The notes under the pieces are model-generated. The model worked only from the letters and a program-made list of their open reading frames with translations, had not been told where the DNA came from and did not search any database. The translations under genes and the position numbers were made by a program. A stretch of DNA of 64,000 nt from Arachidicoccus sp. BS20 (lineage in GTDB: Bacteria; Bacteroidota; Bacteroidia; Chitinophagales; Chitinophagaceae): assembly GCF_001659705.1 (NCBI RefSeq), contig NZ_CP015971.1:2107029-2171028 (forward strand), written 5' to 3'. The number at the start of each line of letters is the position of its first letter. Position 1 is the stretch's first letter. Of this stretch, positions 8,003 through 16,885 are shown one piece after another.

Positions 8003-10462
8003 ATGACATATACAGGCGAGCATTTATTTCCGGGAATGTTGGGACACGCGGCAAGTGTGGTTTCATTAATAGTTTCTCTAATTGCAACTATTGCATTTTT
8101 CAAATCGAATAAAGCAGTTTCGCTTGAAGAAAAAAAGAGCTGGCTAAAAATGGCACGCGCGGCTTTCATTATTGAAACGATTGCCGTAATTACAACGATT
8201 GGCTGCATTTATTACATTCTTTCACATAATTTATTTGAATATTTCTACGCTTGGGAACACAGCGATAAAACATTGCAGCCCGAATATATTTTTAGTTGTT
8301 TGTGGGAAGGTCAGGAAGGAAGTTTCTTGTTGTGGACTTTTTGGAACTGCGTGTTGGGTTGCATTTTAATGTTGCGGGCAAAAAAATGGGAAGCGCCTGT
8401 GATGACGGTTATCAGCTTTGCGCAATTTTGTTTGGCAACAATGATTTTAGGCTTATATGTTTTTCATTTGAAAATAGGCAGCGATCCTTTTCTACTAATG
8501 CGTCAAAAAGGAATTTTGGACAACGCACCTATTTTTCTTGACCAAGCAACGGGCGGTTTCAGACAAGATTATCTGCAATTTTTAAAAGATGGTCAAGGCT
8601 TGAATGCGACACTACAAAATTATTGGATGGTCATTCATCCGCCGATATTGTTCTTAGGTTTTGCTTCCACGATTGTGCCTTTTGCCTATGCTTTCGCAGG
8701 ACTAATTAATAAAGATAATTCGTGGACAAAACATTCCACCGCGTGGGCAGCATTTTCGGGCGGCGTGCTTGGGTTAGGAATAATGATGGGCGCGGCTTGG
8801 GCTTACGAAAGTTTAAACTTTGGCGGTTACTGGGCTTGGGACCCTGTGGAAAATGCTTCGCTTGTGCCTTGGCTGGTAATGGTCGCGGGCTTGCATACCA
8901 ACCTTGTGTATAATCATTCAAAATATTCTTTAAAGATTACTTACATCTTTTACATTCTTGCCTTCAGCCTGGTGTTATATTCTACGTATCTCACGCGCAG
9001 CGGGGTTTTGGGCGATTCATCGGTACATTCGTTCACGGGTGCGGATATGAATATTCAATTGATTAGTTTTATACTGATATTCTTAGTTCCTGCATTCATT
9101 TTATTCTTCCTTCGTCAAAAACAGATGCCTGTTGCGCAAAAAGAAGAAAACCTGTACAGTCGCGAGTTCTGGATGTTTATCGGTTCTTTAGTACTGTTTT
9201 TGGGAGGAGTCATTATTATCGGCAGAACATCTGTTCCCGTTATCAATAAAATATTCGGAAGCAAAATTGCCGAGCCGGAAGACGTCTTATTCGGCTATAA
9301 TCAGATACAGATTTTCATTGCCATTGTCGTTGGATTATTAACTGCAGTTGGTCAATATCTGAAATACAAAGACACGCCGAAAAAATACTTGTACGAAAAA
9401 TTATTAACGCCCACTTTCATCAGCATTGTGATTGCGGCAGTACTTTTTGTCGGTTTAAAAATCAATTACAGAGAACACGGTATCGGCTTTTTGATTGCGA
9501 TTTACATTGCTGTATTTGCTGCTATTTACGCAGTTCTTGCCAATATCGGCTACATCTTTTTAGTGTTGAAAGGCAAGATAAAAACTTCCGGCGCATCGGT
9601 GGCGCACATTGGTTTCGGTTTAATATTATTTGGTGTGTTGTTATCTTCTGCCAAGAAGAAAATTCTCAGCAATAATACGACAGGAATTAACCTGATGGAA
9701 AAATCGAAAGACTATGACCCTGCGGAAAATGTGCCTTTGTTCAAAGGTATCCCAATTGATATGGGAAAATACATGGTAACTTATCAAAATGATTCGTTGA
9801 CCGAGAGAGACAGACACCGCGTGTTTACCATTCATTTTGAAAATAAGCAAACGAAAAAAACATTCGACCTTTATCCGTATTTATTAAAAAATAATCGGCA
9901 GATGGGCGGCTACGGACCCACACCTAATTCAAAACATTTCTGGAACAAAGATATTTATACGTTCGTAAGCGGCTATGCGGGCGGCGATGAAAGTGCCGAT
10001 ACATCTACTTTCAGACCAGCAGAGCTGAAAGTCGGCGACACAGTTTTTTATTCGCACGGCAGAATTATTTTGAACAAAGTTGATATTAATAAGCCGAATG
10101 CAGCCGTTCCGAAAATTGATACCGGCGAAATGCTGATGAGTCTTGATATGACTGTCATTGGAAAAGACAGCAGCCGTTTTTTATCGACGCCTTCGGTATT
10201 GGTAAAAAATGATAAAGCAGAAGTAATTCCTGACACAGTTACGTCGCAGGGTTTGGTTATCAAATTCAACAGAATACTGAACGATCAAAACGGCAAACTT
10301 GAAATAGGTATTAAAGAAAGCAATGCGCTCAACACAGCGATAACACTGAAAGTGATTGAGTTTCCATTCGTAAGCGTATTGTGGATTGGCGTGCTGGTAA
10401 TGGTTATCGGTTTTTGGATGAGTGTCTATCAGGGCGCGAGAAGATTAATGGCAAAGGCGTAA
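8003..10462 (+). CDS. ccsA: Cytochrome c haem lyase, CcmF/CcsA family
   Basis: An 819-residue multi-pass inner-membrane protein that attaches haem to apocytochrome c on the periplasmic side. It has many hydrophobic segments and the tryptophan-rich WWD-type motif GGYWAWDPVENASLVPWL near residue 275. It continues past the CcsA core to a large periplasmic region (about 560-780) and a last membrane segment (FPFVSVLWIGVLVMVIGFWMSV), the CcmF-like layout, so the symbol ccsA could equally be ccmF. It lies 31 bases after ccmE; together with the small CxxC protein downstream it forms a cytochrome c maturation cluster. No CcmABC transporter is present in the window. Confidence 0.93.
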   Translation: MTYTGEHLFPGMLGHAASVVSLIVSLIATIAFFKSNKAVSLEEKKSWLKMARAAFIIETIAVITTIGCIYYILSHNLFEYFYAWEHSDKTLQPEYIFSCLWEGQEGSFLLWTFWNCVLGCILMLRAKKWEAPVMTVISFAQFCLATMILGLYVFHLKIGSDPFLLMRQKGILDNAPIFLDQATGGFRQDYLQFLKDGQGLNATLQNYWMVIHPPILFLGFASTIVPFAYAFAGLINKDNSWTKHSTAWAAFSGGVLGLGIMMGAAWAYESLNFGGYWAWDPVENASLVPWLVMVAGLHTNLVYNHSKYSLKITYIFYILAFSLVLYSTYLTRSGVLGDSSVHSFTGADMNIQLISFILIFLVPAFILFFLRQKQMPVAQKEENLYSREFWMFIGSLVLFLGGVIIIGRTSVPVINKIFGSKIAEPEDVLFGYNQIQIFIAIVVGLLTAVGQYLKYKDTPKKYLYEKLLTPTFISIVIAAVLFVGLKINYREHGIGFLIAIYIAVFAAIYAVLANIGYIFLVLKGKIKTSGASVAHIGFGLILFGVLLSSAKKKILSNNTTGINLMEKSKDYDPAENVPLFKGIPIDMGKYMVTYQNDSLTERDRHRVFTIHFENKQTKKTFDLYPYLLKNNRQMGGYGPTPNSKHFWNKDIYTFVSGYAGGDESADTSTFRPAELKVGDTVFYSHGRIILNKVDINKPNAAVPKIDTGEMLMSLDMTVIGKDSSRFLSTPSVLVKNDKAEVIPDTVTSQGLVIKFNRILNDQNGKLEIGIKESNALNTAITLKVIEFPFVSVLWIGVLVMVIGFWMSVYQGARRLMAKA

Positions 10463-10476
10463 ATTTGTTTTTATAA

Positions 10477-10516
10477 TGCCACAAATGCACGAGTAAAACA
10501 TCTGTACATCTGTGGC
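10477..10516. repeat. Degenerate copy of the TGCCACAAATGCACGA dispersed repeat
   Basis: TGCCACAAATGCACGA at 10477 and a degraded complementary arm ending in TGTGGC (to 10515) lie between the haem lyase and the small CxxC gene. The first arm matches 16 bases of the perfect palindrome at 45361-45403. Confidence 0.5.
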
Positions 10517-10537
10517 GATAAATTTAAAATTCTATAA

Positions 10538-10774
10538 ATGAAAAATCTGAAATATTTTTTTCTCTCAGTTTTTACACTATTCATTGGTATTACGCAGAGT
10601 TTCGCGCAGTGCGCGCTTTGCACGAAAACAGCACAACAATTGGGCGATGGACCGGGCACAGGATTAAACAAAGGCATTATATACTTAATGTTTATTCCGC
10701 TGGCATTGATTTTTTACATCGGTTATCGTTGGTATAAAAGAGAGAAGATGTTGAGAGCAGAACACAGAATATAA
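10538..10774 (+). CDS. Small CxxC membrane protein of the cytochrome c maturation cluster
   Basis: A 78-residue protein with a signal peptide ending in FAQ, directly followed by CALC, then a Gly-rich linker (GDGPGTGLN), one transmembrane segment (about residues 48-64) and a short basic tail. The CxxC would sit on the periplasmic side just after the cleaved signal. Similar small proteins are, to my knowledge, common beside haem lyase genes in Bacteroidota, but no function is established. A role in thiol redox control or apocytochrome handling is inference from the motif and position. Confidence 0.75.
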   Translation: MKNLKYFFLSVFTLFIGITQSFAQCALCTKTAQQLGDGPGTGLNKGIIYLMFIPLALIFYIGYRWYKREKMLRAEHRI

Positions 10775-11515
10775 TCAGCTTCCTACTTTTTTCCGGTATC
10801 TTTTAAAGAGACTTTGCCATTGCAACTCCAGCACGCCGAGAATGCCTTCTTTTAAAATACCTTTGTTCATTTTACTTGAACCAAACTTGCGGTCTTTAAA
10901 CGTAATAGGCACTTCCACAATTTTAAATCCAAGCTTCCACGAAGCGAATTTCATTTCTACCTGAAACGCATATCCTACGAAAGTAATTGCGTCAAAATTA
11001 ATTGTTTCCAATACCTTTCTTGTGTAGCAAACGAAGCCCGCAGTGGGGTCGTTCACAGGCATCCAGGTAATAATTCTTGTATAAATAGCGCCGCCTTTGG
11101 AGTAAATTTTTCTGTCGAGCGTCCAGTTTTCAATGTTGCCGCCTTTCACATAACGGCTGCCGACAGCAACGTCTGCACCGCCATTTTTGCAAGCATCATA
11201 TAAGCGTTCAAGGTCTTCTGGCTCGTGCGAAAAATCAGCATCCATTTCAAATATAAATTGATAACTTCTTGCCAGTGCCCATTTAAAACCATGAATATAC
11301 GCCGTACCGAGACCAAGCTTTCCTGTTCTTTGTTCTAAAAATAGTTCATTGGGAAAATCAGTCATTAAAGACTTTACGATTTCTGCCGTACCATCGGGCG
11401 AACCGTCGTCAATAACTAAAATATGATAATTCAACTGTAAGGCAAAAACATAACGCACGATGTTTTCGATGTTTTCCTTTTCGTTGTAAGTAGGTATGAT
11501 AACGAGCTTTTCCAA
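10775..11515 (-). CDS. Polyprenol-phosphate mannose synthase-like glycosyltransferase (GT2)
   Basis: A 246-residue soluble family-2 glycosyltransferase that likely transfers mannose or another hexose from a nucleotide sugar to a polyprenyl phosphate at the inner face of the membrane. It begins MEKLVIIPTYNEKENIENIV and has the nucleotide-binding DDGSPDGTA, the metal-binding DADFSHEP near residue 95 and VPITFKDRKFGSSKMNK, all typical of DPM1-like enzymes. There are no C-terminal membrane helices, unlike many GtrB proteins. Its stop adjoins the convergent small CxxC gene with no gap. Confidence 0.92.
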   Translation of the reverse strand: MEKLVIIPTYNEKENIENIVRYVFALQLNYHILVIDDGSPDGTAEIVKSLMTDFPNELFLEQRTGKLGLGTAYIHGFKWALARSYQFIFEMDADFSHEPEDLERLYDACKNGGADVAVGSRYVKGGNIENWTLDRKIYSKGGAIYTRIITWMPVNDPTAGFVCYTRKVLETINFDAITFVGYAFQVEMKFASWKLGFKIVEVPITFKDRKFGSSKMNKGILKEGILGVLELQWQSLFKRYRKKVGS

Positions 11516-11572
11516 AAAAGAGATTTAAGCCCGAAAATAAATATTCATCGGGATAATTTTGTTAATAACACT

Positions 11573-12340
11573 TTATTTTTTCAACAAAGATTTGTTTAAA
11601 ATCTCCGTGATAATTTGTTTCGTGTGTAACGAGAAATCGCCTTTCATCATCCAGTCGTAATACTGAGGTTCCTGTTTCAAAACATCTGCAACCGATTTGC
11701 CTTTGTGCTTCCCGAAGTTGAAAACAATTACGTTGTTCTGAATCACGAAACGTCTTGCCAAATCCACAAACTTTTCTTCGCCGGTAAATGCCAAAATGCT
11801 ATCGACCGTATTGCCGATATTCGGATAACGAAGTATTTGCGCTTCCAGCACTTCCCAGGTTGCGGCAGCGTCGGCTTCCGCGCTATGCGCGTCTTCCAGC
11901 GATTTGTCGCAATAAAATTTATATGCTGCACTCAGTGTGCGTTGCTCCATTTTGTGAAATACTTTTTGCACATCTACAAATCTTCTTCCGCTTAAATTAA
12001 AGTCGAGACCCACGCGCAAAAATTCTTCCACCAACACGGGAATATCAAACTTGTTGCTGTTGTATCCGCCGATGTCGCAGTTGTCGAGAAACTGATTTAT
12101 TTCATTGGCTATATCTTTGAATGTAGGCGCATCTTTTACCATTTCATCCGAAATACCGTGAATATCCTGCGCCGCTTTCGGAATTTTCATTTGCGGATTT
12201 ACAAGCTTTCGCTTGCGGATTTCTTCGCCGGTCGGCAAAATTTTTACAATCGCAATTTCAACAATTCTGTCGGTCGAAGTGTTGATGCCCGTTGTTTCCA
12301 AATCGATGAACGCCAAAGGACGTTGAAGTTGTATGTTCAT
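11573..12340 (-). CDS. DEDDh 3'-5' exonuclease with a C-terminal DUF3820-like domain
   Basis: A 255-residue nuclease of the DnaQ/RNase T superfamily. The start is set at the ATG at 12340 (MNIQLQRPLAFIDLETTG), because the exonuclease domain begins within ten residues; an in-frame ATG 11 codons upstream adds residues coded by a hairpin repeat. Catalytic motifs are visible: FIDLETTG (Exo I), GGYNSNKFDIPVL (Exo II) and HSAEADA (Exo III, DEDDh type). The C-terminal 60 residues (FNFGKHKGKSVADVL...YYDWMMKGDF) form a small domain found after exonucleases and alone as DUF3820. It is likely a repair or proofreading nuclease; the substrate is unknown. Confidence 0.9.
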   Translation of the reverse strand: MNIQLQRPLAFIDLETTGINTSTDRIVEIAIVKILPTGEEIRKRKLVNPQMKIPKAAQDIHGISDEMVKDAPTFKDIANEINQFLDNCDIGGYNSNKFDIPVLVEEFLRVGLDFNLSGRRFVDVQKVFHKMEQRTLSAAYKFYCDKSLEDAHSAEADAAATWEVLEAQILRYPNIGNTVDSILAFTGEEKFVDLARRFVIQNNVIVFNFGKHKGKSVADVLKQEPQYYDWMMKGDFSLHTKQIITEILNKSLLKK

Positions 12341-12356
12341 AATAATTTTATTTGCT

Positions 12357-12380
12357 GTGATTCGTGTCCTCACGAATCAC
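12357..12380. repeat. Perfect 10-bp inverted repeat with T run on the plus side
   Basis: GTGATTCGTG (12357-12366) and CACGAATCAC (12371-12380) enclose a four-base loop, followed by ATTTTTT on the plus strand only. No plus-strand gene ends here; both neighbours (exonuclease and Mpl) read leftwards. It resembles the short dispersed palindromes seen elsewhere in the window rather than a terminator. Confidence 0.6.
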
Positions 12381-12419
12381 ATTTTTTCGGTACGTGAAGA
12401 CACTACCGAGGTATTGATT

Positions 12420-13778
12420 TTAATGAATCGTTTCTTTCAAAAACTGCTGAATATTCAATCCGTCATAATCGCCGCTGCTCATCAGCAATAATACGGAATT
12501 GTTATAAGATTGATTTTGTAAGAAATCAATCAACTTATTTTTATCATTGATAACTTCTAAATCGTTTTTGCCAAAACCCGCAACCACAGCCGCTTTCGGC
12601 AAAGGCGGCATTCGTTTTAATTTGAGTGCGTGCGCCGCGTAAAACACAGCCGCAACATCTGCGCTATTCATTGCGCCATTATATTGCTGCATAAAATTTT
12701 CATTCAGACTGCTGTATGTATGCAGTTCCAAAACGGCAATAATTTTCCTGTCGGGAAATTGCTGTTTAACTGCGTCAATCGTGGCTTTCACTTTGCTGGG
12801 CGCGTGTGCAAAATCGCGATAAACAACTGTGTTTTCATTTTCAAAAATCTGTTCCAATCGCTTTGCTGCACCGTTGAATGTTTTGATGGCATCCACAAAA
12901 TGTTGCGCATCAATTCCTAATTCTTTACATACAAAATAGCCTGCATTCAGGTTGAGCAAATTATGATTGCCAAAGACTTGCAGCGTTGCTGTTGCATCTT
13001 CAATTTGCAAAATTGTTTTACCGTTTTCGATAGAATGTTCGGGCAAATGATATGGCTGGTAACGAATATCGTTTCGTTTATTTTCTTCCACCAAATTTTT
13101 CAATACTTCATCTGTCTCATTGTAAATAAGAATGCCGTCTTTTTCAATCGTGTTGATGAAGATTTTGAATTGTTCGAGATAAATTTCAAACGTGGGAAAT
13201 ACATTGATGTGGTCCCACGCAATACCCGTCAATACTGCAATATGCGGAAACAGAAAATGAAATTTCGGGCGCTTTTCCAGCGTGCTTGCAGGATATTCGT
13301 CTGCTTCGCAAACGATGATTGGCGCATCGGTAATATTCACGCTTTGCGCAAAACCTTCGAGCCGCGCACCCACGAGATAATCAAAGTCCAAATGATTTTT
13401 TTTCAGCACGTGCATCAGCATCGCGGTTGTGGTAGTTTTTCCATGACTTCCTCCGATGGCAATGCGCTTTTTATTTTTGCTTTCTTCGTAAATATATTCG
13501 GGAAAAGAATAAATTTTCAAACCCAGTTCTTTTGCTTTCAGCAATTCGGGATTATCTTCTTTAGCGTGCATTCCCAGAATGACTGCATCGATGGAAACAT
13601 TGATGTTGTCTGCATTCCAGCCGATTTGCTTTGGCAGCAATCCCTCCTTTTCCAAATTGGATTTTGCCGGTTCAAAAATTTCATCGTCCGAGCCGGTAAC
13701 TTCGTTTCCTTTTTTGTGCAAAGCAATGGCGAGTTGGTGCATTACGCTGCCGCCAATGGATATAAAATGTATGTGCAT
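12420..13778 (-). CDS. mpl: Mpl-like UDP-N-acetylmuramate:peptide ligase
   Basis: A 452-residue Mur ligase that likely joins recycled murein tripeptide to UDP-MurNAc in the cytoplasm, saving peptidoglycan precursors. The start is set at the ATG at 13778 (MHIHFISIGGSVMHQLA), which begins at the Rossmann N-domain. The ATP-binding loop reads GGSHGKTTTTAMLMH near residue 107; VCEADEYPAST and GIAWDHINVFP match the Mur ligase centre, and the C-domain has YRDFAHAPSKVKATI. The HAPSK motif and length favour Mpl over MurC. It is divergent from ytxJ, with 87 bases between the start codons. Confidence 0.9.
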   Translation of the reverse strand: MHIHFISIGGSVMHQLAIALHKKGNEVTGSDDEIFEPAKSNLEKEGLLPKQIGWNADNINVSIDAVILGMHAKEDNPELLKAKELGLKIYSFPEYIYEESKNKKRIAIGGSHGKTTTTAMLMHVLKKNHLDFDYLVGARLEGFAQSVNITDAPIIVCEADEYPASTLEKRPKFHFLFPHIAVLTGIAWDHINVFPTFEIYLEQFKIFINTIEKDGILIYNETDEVLKNLVEENKRNDIRYQPYHLPEHSIENGKTILQIEDATATLQVFGNHNLLNLNAGYFVCKELGIDAQHFVDAIKTFNGAAKRLEQIFENENTVVYRDFAHAPSKVKATIDAVKQQFPDRKIIAVLELHTYSSLNENFMQQYNGAMNSADVAAVFYAAHALKLKRMPPLPKAAVVAGFGKNDLEVINDKNKLIDFLQNQSYNNSVLLLMSSGDYDGLNIQQFLKETIH

Positions 13779-13865
13779 GAAATGAATCCTTGTTTGTGAT
13801 TGCAAAGATTAAATAATTTTTCAGGATATAAGTTTTTACTTTGCATTTTAAAAATCGACAAACAT

Positions 13866-14192
13866 ATGAATTGGATTGAACTGATAAATGTTGTGCAACT
13901 GAATGATATCAAAGAAAAATCTTTTGCTAAGACACAAATCATTTACAAGCATAGCACTACTTGCAGCATCAGCAGAATGGTGGAAGCGCGATTGAACAAT
14001 TCTAAGGAAAATATCGATGCGGACTTTTATTATCTCGATTTATTGACACACCGCGATGTGTCGACTGCTATTGCAGAAATGTTCGGCGTGCAGCACGAAT
14101 CTCCGCAAATATTAGTTATCAAAAACGGCGTTTGCACCTACCACGAAAGCCACACGGCAATTCAGATATTTGAGATTGCAGAACAGGTTTAA
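13866..14192 (+). CDS. ytxJ: YtxJ-type monothiol redox protein of the bacillithiol system
   Basis: A 108-residue thioredoxin-fold protein beginning MNWIELINVVQLNDI. The active-site segment is KHSTTCSISRMVE, with a single cysteine at residue 33 followed by Ser, the monothiol TCxxS form of the YtxJ/BrxC family. The cis-proline region reads HESPQILVIKNG. Family members are thought to remove bacillithiol from mixed disulfides, which suggests that this organism makes bacillithiol (inference). The ATG at 13866 is preferred to longer in-frame extensions because it starts the conserved domain. The stop overlaps the end of the convergent Nudix gene by four bases. Confidence 0.9.
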   Translation: MNWIELINVVQLNDIKEKSFAKTQIIYKHSTTCSISRMVEARLNNSKENIDADFYYLDLLTHRDVSTAIAEMFGVQHESPQILVIKNGVCTYHESHTAIQIFEIAEQV

Positions 14193-14653
14193 GATTTATT
14201 TTCTTTCAGCATTTTTGCCACTATTTTATCAATCGGCAGCATTACGCTTTCTTCGCTCAAATCTTTTAAATCAATCCAGCGAAAGACTTCACTTTCGCTG
14301 TTTGGGTCGGCTGTTTGTTCCGGCGAAAAATCGAAAGGTTTTGTGTGTGTTTGCAACTTTTCGATTTCATCGCAATGAACAAAATAATATATGGAAATAA
14401 TCTGATGCTCTTTGTTAAACGCCGATTGCTGGAAAAAATCGGTTGTGTAAAAATGCGCGCCAACATTGACTTTCAAGCCTGTTTCTTCCAAAAATTCGCG
14501 CTGCAAACAATCTCTTGTTCCTTCGCCAAGTTCCAAACCGCCGCCGGGAAATTTGGTAATATAATCGCCGCGAATAAATTCGTCGCTTACTAAAATTCTG
14601 TCGCGCTCATCTTTTAAAATTCCATATACACGAATGTTGAAGCTATTCATCAT
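14189..14653 (-). CDS. Nudix hydrolase
   Basis: A 154-residue hydrolase of nucleoside diphosphates linked to another group. The Nudix box GGGLELGEGTRDCLQREF followed by LEETGL satisfies Gx5Ex7REUxEExGU in full at about residues 37-60, so it should be active. The substrate cannot be named. The gene starts 11 bases inside the end of the SPFH gene and is probably translated with it. Confidence 0.9.
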   Translation of the reverse strand: MMNSFNIRVYGILKDERDRILVSDEFIRGDYITKFPGGGLELGEGTRDCLQREFLEETGLKVNVGAHFYTTDFFQQSAFNKEHQIISIYYFVHCDEIEKLQTHTKPFDFSPEQTADPNSESEVFRWIDLKDLSEESVMLPIDKIVAKMLKENKS

Positions 14654-15569
14654 TTAGCTTTTTCATTTCCACCATTGCCATAATTTCTTTCATCGTTTTT
14701 TGCATTCCTTCGCTGCTGCCGTCAAGGAAAATCACATTACCTTTTCCTTTTTCCGCAAAGTTTTGCACGGCTTCCGTCCACATACTAAACAAGATTACAT
14801 TCGTGTCCAAATTCGCTTGTCGCATTTGCGCAGCAGCGTCTGTCATGCCTTTTGCCACTTCTTCACGAAACAGCGCAACGCCTTGTCCGCGCAGGCGTGC
14901 CGCTTCTTTTTCGGCTTCGGCAGAAATTTTTATCGCGTTACCTTCGGCTTCCGCAGCTTTGGTTTTTGTAATCAACAATGCTTGTCCTTCGTTTTCCGCA
15001 GCAGCTTTTAAATTGTTGCTCGCAACCACTTTGCTCATGCTTTCCATGATTACTTTGTCGAACGTAATGTCGTTGATTTGCAGGTCTAATAAATGATAGC
15101 CCCAATCTTCCAACACATGGTCAACTTCTTCTTTTACGGAGTTCACAATATCTCTGCGCAGCGCAAGTATTTCGGCTTGTTTTTTTGTGGCAACATAAGA
15201 ACGCACATTGCCTTCGATGGTGCGCACAAGCGCCTGCATCAATTCTCTTTCATTAATAAATTTAAAAGCGACTTTCTGGATAGTTGCTGCATCAGAAGCC
15301 ATTACGGCGTAGAGCAACATGGTTTTAAAATAAACATTTGCCTGGTCAAAAGTTACCGCCTGAAATTCCATTTCGGCAGAACGGTTTTGAATGCTGATTC
15401 TACGGTAAATCGATTCGAGCAAAGGAATCTTGAAGTTCAAACCGGGCGGAAGAATGCGGCGATATTTGCCGAACATGGTAACTACAGCAATGGTGCCTTG
15501 ATTAACGCTTACCAATCCGCTGAAAATAATAATGAGCGCGAGAACGATGATGATGTATAGTGCAATCAT
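14643..15569 (-). CDS. SPFH/band-7 membrane protein (stomatin-like)
   Basis: A 308-residue protein with one N-terminal membrane anchor (about residues 2-22, IALYIIIVLALIIIFSGLV) and an SPFH domain (about 25-190) including GLNFKIPLLESIYRRISIQNR. A long helical region follows with the alternating A/E/K pattern typical of stomatins and paraslipins. These proteins form ring-like or microdomain scaffolds and often control membrane proteases. Here the partner is a Nudix gene overlapping by 11 bases, not an NfeD protein, so the role is open. Confidence 0.9.
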   Translation of the reverse strand: MIALYIIIVLALIIIFSGLVSVNQGTIAVVTMFGKYRRILPPGLNFKIPLLESIYRRISIQNRSAEMEFQAVTFDQANVYFKTMLLYAVMASDAATIQKVAFKFINERELMQALVRTIEGNVRSYVATKKQAEILALRRDIVNSVKEEVDHVLEDWGYHLLDLQINDITFDKVIMESMSKVVASNNLKAAAENEGQALLITKTKAAEAEGNAIKISAEAEKEAARLRGQGVALFREEVAKGMTDAAAQMRQANLDTNVILFSMWTEAVQNFAEKGKGNVIFLDGSSEGMQKTMKEIMAMVEMKKLNDE

Positions 15570-15654
15570 AAAACAAGTTTTAAAAGTTAGATATATTTGT
15601 TGCGTGAAGATAAGCAGGAAAAGACGATTTTAAAAATCGATAAAATTATGCGTA

Positions 15655-16191
15655 ATGGCAAAACAAGAATTGCAAGCCTTAGTAGCAGAACAAAAAATAT
15701 TGAATAAAATTTATGCAATACGCGGTCAAAAAATAATGCTGGACGAAGACCTTGCCGTAATGTATAATGTGGAAACGCGCCGGCTGAATGAGCAAGTGAA
15801 ACGAAACATTAATCGTTTTCCGAAGGACTTTATGTTTACTCTTACGCAGAAAGAATTTGATAACTTGAAGTCGCAAAATGCGACATCAAGTTGGGGCGGC
15901 AGAAGGAAATTACCAAATGCGTTCACGGAACAAGGAGTCGCCATGTTGTCAAGCGTATTGAATAGCAAGACAGCTATAGAAGTCAATATCCGCATTATCC
16001 GTGTATTCACGAAGTTGCGGGAATATGCGCTTACACACAAAGAAATATTGTTACAGCTTGCTAAGCTGGAAAAAGAAGTAAAAGGCAACAGCAAGGATAT
16101 AGAAAATATTTTCGTAGTGCTAAAAGAATTGATAGAAAAACAAAGCAATCCTGCACCAAGAAATAAAATCGGATTCAGACAGGACGATTAA
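15655..16191 (+). CDS. ORF6N-domain DNA-binding protein
   Basis: A 178-residue protein of the phage-associated ORF6N family. The N-terminal domain (about 14-105) has KIYAIRGQKIMLDEDLAVMY, ETRRLNEQVKRN, FPKDFMFTLT and GRRKLPNAFTEQGVAML, close to the family consensus. The C-terminal half is helical and probably a coiled coil. The domain binds DNA in large DNA viruses and phages; in Bacteroidota chromosomes it often occurs as a lone gene, as here between spfh and ispD with no other phage gene nearby. The role is unknown. Confidence 0.85.
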   Translation: MAKQELQALVAEQKILNKIYAIRGQKIMLDEDLAVMYNVETRRLNEQVKRNINRFPKDFMFTLTQKEFDNLKSQNATSSWGGRRKLPNAFTEQGVAMLSSVLNSKTAIEVNIRIIRVFTKLREYALTHKEILLQLAKLEKEVKGNSKDIENIFVVLKELIEKQSNPAPRNKIGFRQDD

Positions 16192-16201
16192 CTTTTATAA
16201 G

Positions 16202-16885
16202 ATGAAAAAATTCGCAGTCATTGTTGCGGGCGGCTCGGGTACAAGAATGGAATCTACAATTCCAAAACAATTTTTATTGCTGCAAAACAAACCGATACTT
16301 TGGCATTCCATCAATGCCTTTGCAAATGCGTTTGATGATGTTGAATTTATCATTGTACTGCCCGAAAATTTTCTTGAAGAAGGAAAAAAGATTGCAAAGG
16401 AATTTTCATCAACACATAAATTAAATTTTGTCGCAGGCGGCGAAACAAGATTTCACTCTACACAAAACGGGTTAAAATTGATTAATAAAGAATCGATAAT
16501 TTTTGTACATGATGCGGTTCGTTGTTTGGTAACTAAAACTTTAATTCAAAATTGTTATACACAAGCAATCGCTAAAGGCAGCGCTGTGCCTGCGATTGCG
16601 GCGACAGACACGATTAGATTGATTGACGATAACGATAGAAATATTTTATTAGACAGAAATAAAATCCGCATCATTCAAACGCCGCAAACCTTTCAATCCA
16701 ATATTTTATTACCTGCATTTCAACAAAACTATAAAGATAGTTTTACCGACGAGGCAAGCGTGGTAGAAGCATTCGGTAAAGAAATATTTTTAATCGACGG
16801 CGAAAGCGAGAATATTAAAATCACAAGACCGGTTGATTTAGTTGTAGCTGAAAGTATTTTGGGGAAAAGATATTCTAACTATTAA
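16202..16885 (+). CDS. ispD: 2-C-methyl-D-erythritol 4-phosphate cytidylyltransferase
   Basis: A 227-residue enzyme of the non-mevalonate isoprenoid pathway that makes CDP-methylerythritol from CTP and MEP. The N-terminal nucleotide-binding segment VAGGSGTRMES and PKQFLLLQNKPI match IspD. VHDAVRCLV, IRIIQTPQTFQ and FTDEASVVE with the terminal GESENIKITRPVDL complete the signature. It follows the ORF6N gene by 10 bases, and its last 11 bases overlap the end of the convergent radical SAM gene. The isoprenoid product feeds the polyprenyl synthase at 29834. Confidence 0.96.
   Translation: MKKFAVIVAGGSGTRMESTIPKQFLLLQNKPILWHSINAFANAFDDVEFIIVLPENFLEEGKKIAKEFSSTHKLNFVAGGETRFHSTQNGLKLINKESIIFVHDAVRCLVTKTLIQNCYTQAIAKGSAVPAIAATDTIRLIDDNDRNILLDRNKIRIIQTPQTFQSNILLPAFQQNYKDSFTDEASVVEAFGKEIFLIDGESENIKITRPVDLVVAESILGKRYSNY

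Noticed and set aside
12357..12380. Terminator for a plus-strand transcript
   Set aside because: The hairpin has a T run on the plus side, but no plus-strand gene ends there; kept as a repeat only.
12963..13799. A 278-codon open frame on the plus strand opposite the mpl gene
   Set aside because: It is antisense to a well-supported Mur ligase and has an odd Phe/Cys/His/Arg-rich composition without domains.
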